Below, in pieces: positions 1-4,548 of a DNA stretch of 6,805 nucleotides. The stretch covers positions 1 to 6,805 of the forward strand of contig JBEEOW010000062.1 in NCBI GenBank assembly GCA_041191405.1, written 5' to 3'. Every line of letters begins with the position of its first letter. Within the stretch, counting starts at the first letter, position 1. The notes under the pieces were generated by a model. That model was not told where the DNA came from. It did not search any database and saw only the letters and a list, made by a program, of their open reading frames with translations. A program made the position numbers and the translations under genes. Source of the DNA: JBEEOW01 sp041191405 (GTDB lineage Bacteria > Bacteroidota > Bacteroidia > Cytophagales > UBA9547).

Positions 1-348
1 TTCATCTTCAGCATCGTTTTTTGTGCGTGCTTCGGATAACTTTTCAAATGTTGAGGTTTCAATAATGTGGTATCGTGGAAAGTCAGATAACCAACTAAAT
101 ACCTCCATTTGAATTTCAATCGGCATATTTTTTCTCAAAAAAAGTCCTTTTGCTTCGTTGCCACTTATAGTCATGTAGCTGTCAATTATTAAGCTGTTGC
201 TTAAATAATCGAAGTCCAATTTTTCATTGCCACATTGAATTACTACGTTAATTTTCCAACTGTTATATCCGTTGGTTCTTACTGTGAAGTTGTAAGATAC
301 TGTGTGTTCACGCTTGAAGTAGTCGTGTTCTTTAATTTCAATCTTCAT
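1..348 (-). CDS. Unrecognised protein, C-terminus beyond left edge
   Basis: The frame is open from an ATG at 348 to the window edge, giving 116 residues with no stop, so the 3' end is missing. The visible protein begins MKIEIKEHDYFKREHT and continues with alternating hydrophobic and polar stretches that suggest beta strands (around residues 17-45). Its last visible part is charged and ends in an acidic run (NDAEDE). I see no signal peptide, membrane segment or catalytic motif, and I do not recognise the family. It lies downstream of an intrinsic terminator and has its own promoter-like element about 30 bases before the ATG. It is therefore probably transcribed separately from the fibre and lysis genes. 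The start is supported by an A-rich leader with no Shine-Dalgarno, as is usual in Bacteroidota. Coding status is likely; function is unknown. Confidence 0.72.
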   Translation of the reverse strand, partial: MKIEIKEHDYFKREHTVSYNFTVRTNGYNSWKINVVIQCGNEKLDFDYLSNSLIIDSYMTISGNEAKGLFLRKNMPIEIQMEVFSWLSDFPRYHIIETSTFEKLSEARTKNDAEDE

Positions 349-365
349 ATTGTTTTGTTTTATGT

Positions 366-379
366 TTTAAACTTTAAAC
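366..379. repeat. Tandem 7-bp repeat in the leader of the left-edge gene
   Basis: Two adjacent copies of TTTAAAC (366-372 and 373-379, plus strand) lie between the proposed -7 element and the start codon and touch the -7 element. Each contains the palindrome TTTAAA. The position would suit an operator, but in such AT-rich DNA it may be chance. Confidence 0.3.
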
Positions 380-386
380 AAATATA
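379..386 (-). promoter_or_regulatory. Bacteroidota-type -7 promoter element
   Basis: The minus strand reads TATATTTG, an exact match to the Bacteroidota sigma-ABfr -7 consensus TAnnTTTG. It ends 30 bases before the ATG at 348, in the only sizeable intergenic gap of the window and directly after a terminator. The upstream -33 region is T-rich, but I do not see a clear TTG at the usual distance of about 19-23 bases. Expected transcription starts a few bases downstream, giving a short A-rich leader. Confidence 0.55.
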
Positions 387-416
387 GAAAGTTAATTTGA
401 ATAAAAAAACTTTTTG

Positions 417-450
417 AAAAAAAAAAGTGTAGATTTTTTACCTACACCTT
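417..450 (-). terminator. Intrinsic terminator of the fibre/lysis operon
   Basis: On the minus strand a 9-bp stem, AAGGTGTAG pairing with CTACACTTT (one G-T wobble), encloses a 9-base loop and is followed by an uninterrupted tract of ten T. It lies about 30 bases after the stop codon at 481 of the DUF5675 gene. It marks the end of the long leftward transcript and insulates the promoter at 379-386. On the plus strand the same hairpin is followed by AATTTTTT, so weak activity the other way is possible. Confidence 0.85.
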
Positions 451-480
451 AATTTTTTAGATATTTTAACAGTTCAAACA

Positions 481-900
481 TTAAAACTTATTTACGATAG
501 TGAGTTTAAATGGCTTATTTTCCATTACACTGTCAAATCTCGCATGAGTGTTTTTTGAGCTTGTAAGGTCTATCACTCCGTCTTTATCTATATCCGAAAA
601 ATCTAAGCCTAAAGCAATACAACCGTTTAATTGTCTTGAAAAATTTGCAGGATGAAAACGTATACCAGCGCGATTTGGCACGTTTTCCACAAGATACAAA
701 TTGGTCTTAAATCGTGGAGAATGTGTTTGTCTAACATTATACACTCCTTGAGGTATGCAACTAATTGAACGCTGGTTGTTAAGCCACCCCCTTTCAATGG
801 TTTTACACTCAAAAACAGTTTTCCCACCTTCCAACACTTTTAAAATTCCGTGCGTTGCATTTTTGTTAGTTTTAAATCTTTCAATATTAACCTCTTTCAT
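481..900 (-). CDS. DUF5675 protein, probable phage cell-wall enzyme
   Basis: This 139-residue protein matches my recollection of the DUF5675 family, common in Bacteroidota phages and often near holin genes. The core pattern is RAGIRFHPAN followed by LNGCIALG, with His83 and Cys94. This spacing resembles the His and Cys of L,D-transpeptidase (YkuD-type) active sites, so a role in cutting or remodelling peptidoglycan is plausible but unproven. An earlier segment, around residues 46-54 (ISCIPQGVY), also fits the family. Residues 103-111 read DIDKDGVID, a DxDxDGxxD loop like that of EF-hands or dockerins, so calcium binding is possible. No signal peptide or membrane helix is visible, so export would need a holin or another route. 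It starts one base after the stop of the 287-residue gene and is the last gene before the terminator at 417-450. Family assignment is fairly sure; enzymatic activity is inferred. Confidence 0.75.
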   Translation of the reverse strand: MKEVNIERFKTNKNATHGILKVLEGGKTVFECKTIERGWLNNQRSISCIPQGVYNVRQTHSPRFKTNLYLVENVPNRAGIRFHPANFSRQLNGCIALGLDFSDIDKDGVIDLTSSKNTHARFDSVMENKPFKLTIVNKF

Positions 901-901
901 A

Positions 902-1765
902 TTAATAATGTGTTCGTTTATTATTTGTTTTGTCGCCTACCTTACAAGTTAGCACCGATTTACGTTGGTAATTTTCTAAGTAGTCAATTTCTGGACTTTC
1001 GCTAACAATTACTGGAATATCCAAAATACTATGCGAATTGTTGAATATGTTGTAATCCGAAATATACAATTCGTTTTCGCTTAATAAATACAAATCCGTT
1101 AACTGATCTATAATAGTTGATGTATAAGGATCTGTTTTTATTTCATAAGTGTTCAAATTCTCTCTTACAACTGACTTCAACACTCTATCTTGATAAATTA
1201 GATTATCAATTTCCATATTAGGCTGTCTTAGGCCAATAAACCCTTTAAATCTTATGGTATCTTCTACATTTGAATTTGTAAAATCTATACCCTCAATCTC
1301 TTGTTTTAAGTTAAATTTCACTCTTAACCTAGCTGTATATTTTGCAGTATCTTGTGAATATTCCTTAAGTTCGTAATTGCCCCAAACAATGCTATCAGTA
1401 ACGCCAGAAATTGTGTATAATACCTCTAATTTGTAACACCCAGCACCGTCGGAATTTAAAATGTCTTGCCATTTAATAGTGGAATACCATGCGTTCGGCT
1501 CGTTTGGAAACAAAACAGGCGTTGGCGTATAGCTTATATTTTCGCCATTCTTAGTAATTTTAAACTCCACTAAATCTGTTATTTCGGATAGCTTAACCCA
1601 TGCGCTGGTTATGTCGTTTTTCCAACTTGTACTATCCGTCGGATGAGCCAAAACAAGTTTTAATTCATCACAACAAAAAAATGGGTCGGCAAAATCATTT
1701 ACAACCTTTTTTTTTGGAAATTCAATAATAGGAAAAACGCTATAATTACGCTGCTGGATTATCAT
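902..1765 (-). CDS. Unrecognised phage protein, probably structural
   Basis: This 287-residue protein is soluble-looking and rich in predicted beta strands, with no signal peptide or membrane helix. Landmarks are a CC pair (31-32), an aromatic segment (SAWVKL, 54-59), a WGNYELKEY segment (128-136), RFKGFIGLRQPNMEIDNL (172-189) and LYLLSENELYISDYN (225-239). The look is that of a virion protein (tail, baseplate or fibre-associated), but I cannot name a family. The position is odd for a structural gene: it lies between the holin candidate, whose 3' end it overlaps by 20 bases, and the DUF5675 gene, which starts one base after its stop. That context leaves room for a role in lysis or as a wall-active accessory protein. 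A run of nine A near codons 17-20 could allow slippage. Coding is certain from length and packing; function is unknown. Confidence 0.85.
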   Translation of the reverse strand: MIIQQRNYSVFPIIEFPKKKVVNDFADPFFCCDELKLVLAHPTDSTSWKNDITSAWVKLSEITDLVEFKITKNGENISYTPTPVLFPNEPNAWYSTIKWQDILNSDGAGCYKLEVLYTISGVTDSIVWGNYELKEYSQDTAKYTARLRVKFNLKQEIEGIDFTNSNVEDTIRFKGFIGLRQPNMEIDNLIYQDRVLKSVVRENLNTYEIKTDPYTSTIIDQLTDLYLLSENELYISDYNIFNNSHSILDIPVIVSESPEIDYLENYQRKSVLTCKVGDKTNNKRTHY

Positions 1766-2021
1766 TTTCTTTAATTTTTTCGATTTTATCGGTTAAATTT
1801 TTCGCTATGTATACTCCTGCAATTATAAGGGCACAACCTCCAGCTATTTCGTACCAACTTTTATTCATTGCTCCGTCTGTAATTAAGGTAACCCCCGATG
1901 TAATTAACACACCACCGCCTCCCATTTGGGTAACGCCTTGCACCATTACTTTGGTATCACTTTTTTTTAATGCTTTTATAACCTCAACAGGGTTGATTTT
2001 AAATAGAAATTTTTTTAACAT
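1746..2021 (-). CDS. Two-helix membrane protein, holin candidate
   Basis: A 91-residue protein with a basic N-terminus (MLKKFLFK), a short helix-like segment to about residue 24, then two hydrophobic stretches at about 29-48 and 57-73. They are joined by a short turn (DGAMNKSWYE), and a charged tail follows (KIEKIKENDN). The first helix has four glycines in a row (34-37) and the second has a GG pair, which favours tight helix packing. Size, two helices and a charged C-terminus fit a class II-type holin, the membrane protein that times lysis by opening the inner membrane. Neighbours support this: a DUF5675 gene two genes downstream and an XhlA-like protein two genes upstream. The ATG follows a run of AAAT repeats instead of a Shine-Dalgarno. 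Its 3' end overlaps the next gene by 20 bases. Membrane location is firm; the holin role is inferred. Confidence 0.65.
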   Translation of the reverse strand: MLKKFLFKINPVEVIKALKKSDTKVMVQGVTQMGGGGVLITSGVTLITDGAMNKSWYEIAGGCALIIAGVYIAKNLTDKIEKIKENDNPAA

Positions 2022-2040
2022 ATTTATTTATTTATTTATT
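2021..2040. repeat. Tetranucleotide repeat (TATT)5 at a start codon
   Basis: Five perfect copies of TATT on the plus strand (AATA on the minus) fill the gap between the PAS gene and the holin candidate. They include the PAS stop codon and end at the holin start codon. The repeat forms the whole ribosome-binding region of the holin gene. A-rich leaders help initiation in Bacteroidota, and changes in copy number could alter expression. Confidence 0.75.
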
Positions 2041-2457
2041 TAATTTATTACAAGGTGAACAAATGTCAACTCTACAAGTACATACCAAACCTCCATTTGG
2101 TAAAGAAGTTAAATAAACTTCTTCATATACTGGTGTTCCGTTCTTAGCATAACCAATATATCTTCCTGACCATTTACCATTCTGTTCTATAACTGGAAAT
2201 ACCTGACTTATAAAATATTCAATATCTTTTTCTTTATACAGAACTTGCCACGTTTTACCTATTAATTCATCAATACTATAACCAAACATTTCGGCGTGTG
2301 CTTCATTCATATATATATATTCGCCTTTTTCGTTTAAAATTGCTATCCCCTCGTGGCTTGTATTAATTGCCATTTTTAGCAATTCGTTTTGCTTAAAAAT
2401 ATTAGATATTTTATCGCTTAATATTTTAATATCTTCAAATTTTTTAAAAGTTTCCAT
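2032..2457 (-). CDS. Stand-alone PAS-domain protein with C-terminal cysteine cluster
   Basis: This 141-residue protein is almost entirely one PAS domain. Residues 1-28 form a charged, probably helical lead-in. The PAS fold runs from about 30 to 131: the first strand and turn (HEGIAILNEKGEYIYMN, 35-51), the canonical FGYSIDELIGK segment (58-68), a W96-containing strand (GKWSGRYIGYAKNGTPVY, 94-111) and a last strand near 113-131. PAS domains sense ligands, redox state, light or oxygen, or mediate dimerisation, usually attached to kinases or regulators; here no output domain is present. The tail holds C126, C128, C133 and C136 (CxC then CxxC), which could bind a metal or form disulfides. The gene begins one base after the XhlA-like gene and ends 10 bases before the holin candidate, so it is made with lysis proteins. 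Domain assignment is strong; ligand and role are unknown. Confidence 0.9.
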   Translation of the reverse strand: METFKKFEDIKILSDKISNIFKQNELLKMAINTSHEGIAILNEKGEYIYMNEAHAEMFGYSIDELIGKTWQVLYKEKDIEYFISQVFPVIEQNGKWSGRYIGYAKNGTPVYEEVYLTSLPNGGLVCTCRVDICSPCNKLNK

Positions 2458-2458
2458 T

Positions 2459-2785
2459 TTAAAACTTTTTTAAAATCCACGAAATTATAAAGCCAATTAT
2501 TACTTCAACAGCAATTAATAATCCTATTGCCTTAGACCATTTATTTTTTTGCTCATAAATTTCATCTTTGGCTTCTTTCATCTGTCTTGCACTCCATGTG
2601 TCCGTTACTTCTTTGTGCCAAAGTTTTAAATCATGTAAATCTTTTTCGGCTGTTTGTAGTTTAACAAGTTCACGTTGTAAATCATCAAACTTTTTATCCA
2701 AATTTGATTTTAATTTTTCTACACTATCTCTGTTGCGCTCTAACTCGCTTAATATTAATTTCGTAAAGTCATTTATCTCATTCAT
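2459..2785 (-). CDS. XhlA-like coiled-coil protein with C-terminal membrane anchor
   Basis: The first 80 or so of 108 residues are highly charged and helical, with heptad-like leucine spacing (about 10-55) that suggests a coiled coil. Tryptophans at 56, 64 and 83 follow. The C-terminus is a single hydrophobic helix (about 86-105) ending KKF, with an unusual glutamate (E94) inside it. This layout, a cytoplasmic coiled coil with a C-terminal anchor, matches XhlA-type proteins that assist holins in lysis. The resemblance is architectural and not a recognised motif match, so a phage membrane protein of another role is possible. It starts 13 bases after the stop of the 138-residue membrane protein and is followed by the PAS gene after one base. 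No Shine-Dalgarno is visible before the ATG. The topology is well supported; the lysis role comes from context. Confidence 0.6.
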   Translation of the reverse strand: MNEINDFTKLILSELERNRDSVEKLKSNLDKKFDDLQRELVKLQTAEKDLHDLKLWHKEVTDTWSARQMKEAKDEIYEQKNKWSKAIGLLIAVEVIIGFIISWILKKF

Positions 2786-2798
2786 GTATGCAAAACTA

Positions 2799-3215
2799 TT
2801 AAATTTTGTTCAAATACGGTTTATCACCACAGTATTTTTTTCCTTTACGCCAAACAATTAAAACAGTTTTAACGCAATGGTTCGGGTCTATCCAATCCAA
2901 TAAATTTGCAAGTAAATTTCCACATTTCGACAAAGTTTCTGTAATTTGGTTTCTTCCTAACACGTAGCTTATAGTTTCATCCTCATCGCCAAACTTATAA
3001 CCGTTTCGTTTTATCATTATTCGATTAAATAAAGGTGCTAGAATAACATTACCCATTTGGTCGATACTTAATGAAATTGTTAATAAATAATGGCTTAAGC
3101 GTGAAATACTAAGGCGCAAAGTAATTAAACCATGTAGCCACCCAATTGGAAACAAAACCACCGCCAAAAGTAAGGATAAAATTAACAAAATAATATTTAC
3201 AAATAAGTCTTTCAT
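2799..3215 (-). CDS. Phage membrane protein with DETIS / IDPNHC motifs
   Basis: A 138-residue protein with one strong N-terminal membrane helix (about 5-25, ending at P23 and G25) and a second, moderately hydrophobic, possibly amphipathic region (about 40-63). The C-terminal half is soluble and carries YKFGDEDETISYVLGRN (73-89) and LLDWIDPNHCVK (105-116). From memory, small prophage proteins near holin genes in Proteobacteria carry a similar pair, a GxxDET(I/L)S segment followed about 25 residues later by a DxxHC segment. I take this as a distant relative of that unnamed family; a search is needed to confirm it. Its start overlaps the stop of the 46-residue gene in an ATGA junction, implying translational coupling. 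Function is not known to me; the lysis block context suggests a role at the inner membrane late in infection. Confidence 0.65.
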   Translation of the reverse strand: MKDLFVNIILLILSLLLAVVLFPIGWLHGLITLRLSISRLSHYLLTISLSIDQMGNVILAPLFNRIMIKRNGYKFGDEDETISYVLGRNQITETLSKCGNLLANLLDWIDPNHCVKTVLIVWRKGKKYCGDKPYLNKI

Positions 3216-3352
3216 TTTTCAATATAATAAGGGTAGTTAGGCTTAATTTTTAAATCAATCTTTCTATCAGCGGTGCATTTTACAGCAAACAAATAAAAAA
3301 AAATTCCAAATAAAATTATAAAAGCTATTCGTTCAATATTAGTTTTCTGCAT
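3212..3352 (-). CDS. Small single-helix membrane peptide (46 residues)
   Basis: This short gene starts at an ATG at 3352, inside the end of the 151-residue gene (14-base overlap), and its TGA overlaps the next ATG by four bases (ATGA). The protein begins MQKTNIERIAFIILFG. It has one hydrophobic helix at about 9-24, then a basic and polar tail with C26 and an end rich in tyrosine (NYPYYIEK). Without it there would be a gap of more than 120 bases in an otherwise fully packed operon, which together with both overlaps is the main evidence that it is real. The Cys after the helix recalls a lipoprotein, but the preceding residue is Lys (AVKC), which breaks the usual lipobox. It could be a small lysis accessory such as a spanin-like or antiholin-like peptide, but nothing in the sequence proves this. 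Confidence 0.6.
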   Translation of the reverse strand: MQKTNIERIAFIILFGIFFYLFAVKCTADRKIDLKIKPNYPYYIEK

Positions 3353-3794
3353 GATTTACCGTTATTTCTAATTGTGGGTAAGCATCAAATATAGCCTGAT
3401 GTTCGGGTAAAATAGTATTCGCATAAAAATATAACTTTTCGCCCTCATCATAGGTAGTTATATTATTTGTTTTTCTATGATTAGCTAAAGCAAAAGCAAT
3501 GTCAGGTTCATTCATTGCTCCCCATACTACACCGCTTTTATTTTGTACTATTTGGCATAACTTTTCTTCGTGCCATTTAATAGGAAATTCATCCACTATT
3601 TCTACAAAGTCAGTAATATATTGTTCTGTAACACTATCCTTTACAACATATCCAAACCCAAACCAAACAAAATCTTCAACATAACGTTGCGTTACTGTGT
3701 CTTGTGGATTATTTACCCTATGTTGTGTAATCCATTCATTATTTAAGTTCTGTATCTGCGTTGCGTAAACGCTTAAATCTATCTTATAAACCAT
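3339..3794 (-). CDS. Unrecognised protein with internal repeat, tail-associated by context
   Basis: A 151-residue soluble-looking protein with no signal peptide or membrane helix and many aromatic residues. It holds two copies of a short motif: DTVTQRYVEDFV (32-43) and DSVTEQYITDFV (53-64), 21 residues apart. The second half includes KSGVVWGAMNEPDIAFAL (86-103) and a YDEGEKLYFYANT segment (115-127). I do not recognise the family. It overlaps the end of the LamG-like gene by 11 bases and the start of the 46-residue gene by 14 bases, so it belongs to the same transcript. Lying immediately after two adsorption genes, it may be a fibre chaperone, a small tail protein or a receptor-binding accessory; these are guesses from position. 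The ATG at 3794 is supported by the short overlap and by the absence of a better start. Confidence 0.8.
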   Translation of the reverse strand: MVYKIDLSVYATQIQNLNNEWITQHRVNNPQDTVTQRYVEDFVWFGFGYVVKDSVTEQYITDFVEIVDEFPIKWHEEKLCQIVQNKSGVVWGAMNEPDIAFALANHRKTNNITTYDEGEKLYFYANTILPEHQAIFDAYPQLEITVNHAEN

Positions 3795-4548
3795 ATTTAG
3801 ACATAAAATAATCGTTAATAGCTATCCTTTCGTCATCCGTAACTTTTCTGTTATAAGCTACAAATTCCATAATCGTTCCGTTTAGCCTTGAATTGGCTAA
3901 AGGTGGGTTATCTTGATTTGCTCCAAAACGTAAGCCACTAGCAACAACTGAACGAAGCACTACTGATGACACTAAAACTCGATTTTCTCTATACTGCGAC
4001 GAAGCTCCGTTAAATGTTGGGTTTATAAACTGAAAACCTGTCGGTATGGTTTGCGCTTTAACTATTGGAAATAACTCGCCACTTGGGTCTGTTGTTACCA
4101 ATTGATAATTATTATTAAACCAATACATTATAATACGTTTAGTTGCGGAAATCCCACCAAAATAATATGGGAATGTACCTGGCGCTGTCAACATCCTACC
4201 AACAAAAAACACATCGACAACGCCAGTTAAATCACTTGCAAAAGTCGTAGATAGAAATTTAGCTGTAGTTGCCCCATCAAAATTAATACCTCCTTGCCCA
4301 TTTAACAAACTATCCACCCATAATGGCTGACTTCCGCCCGTCGCTTGTGTTAAGTGCCTACCATTACCGCTACTATCTCGCCACTCGCTTACTCTGTCCG
4401 CTCCTGTTTTGGTAATAGTATCTAAATCGTTATTGTACCAAACGTATGGCACAGCTTTTAAAATAGGATTAACAAACCCCATTAACTTTCCGCCAATAGT
4501 TCCAACCTTGTTAGTACCAAATGTTAATATTTTAGGTTCTATTGCCAT
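3784..4548 (-). CDS. LamG-like lectin-fold protein, probable receptor-binding fibre component
   Basis: A 254-residue protein whose residues from about 35 to the end look like a concanavalin A-like (LamG/jelly-roll) domain. Typical landmarks are WRDSSGNGRHLTQ (56-68), GGINFDG (86-92) and the closing strand with YNRKVTDDERIAINDYF (232-248), the form common in phage and bacterial LamG modules. The fold usually binds sugars or proteins. The first 30 or so residues (MAIEPKILTFGTNK and following, glycine-rich) lack this pattern and may attach the protein to the virion. No signal peptide is present, which suits a phage structural protein better than a host surface protein. The start overlaps the stop of the long fibre gene by 10 bases, and the next gene overlaps its end by 11. 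It probably forms or decorates the tip of the tail fibre and helps choose the host. The fold is likely; the ligand is unknown. Confidence 0.75.
   Translation of the reverse strand: MAIEPKILTFGTNKVGTIGGKLMGFVNPILKAVPYVWYNNDLDTITKTGADRVSEWRDSSGNGRHLTQATGGSQPLWVDSLLNGQGGINFDGATTAKFLSTTFASDLTGVVDVFFVGRMLTAPGTFPYYFGGISATKRIIMYWFNNNYQLVTTDPSGELFPIVKAQTIPTGFQFINPTFNGASSQYRENRVLVSSVVLRSVVASGLRFGANQDNPPLANSRLNGTIMEFVAYNRKVTDDERIAINDYFMSKYGL

Noticed and set aside
627..827. Second minus-strand frame of 66 codons inside the DUF5675 gene
   Set aside because: It is entirely contained in a recognised gene in another frame and shows no motif.
755..952. Open frame on the plus strand of about 65 codons
   Set aside because: It lies antisense to the DUF5675 gene and the end of the 287-residue gene, has no plausible leader, and has the hydrophobic, low-information composition typical of a shadow frame.
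1807..2043. Plus-strand open frame over the holin candidate
   Set aside because: It is the antisense image of a hydrophobic minus-strand gene and has no independent support.
2786..2798. TAGTTTTG on the minus strand as a promoter for the XhlA-like gene
   Set aside because: It matches TAnnTTTG but lies only five bases before the ATG, and the nearest TTTG upstream is too close to serve as a -33 element. Chance in AT-rich DNA is likelier.
2568..2861. Plus-strand open frame rich in Ser, Cys and Phe
   Set aside because: It is antisense to the coiled-coil gene; the Ser/Phe/Leu bias is what Lys/Glu-rich coding DNA gives when read backwards.
3272..3285. Lipobox in the 46-residue membrane peptide
   Set aside because: The residue before the cysteine is lysine (AVKC), which signal peptidase II sites do not normally tolerate, so I do not call it a lipoprotein.
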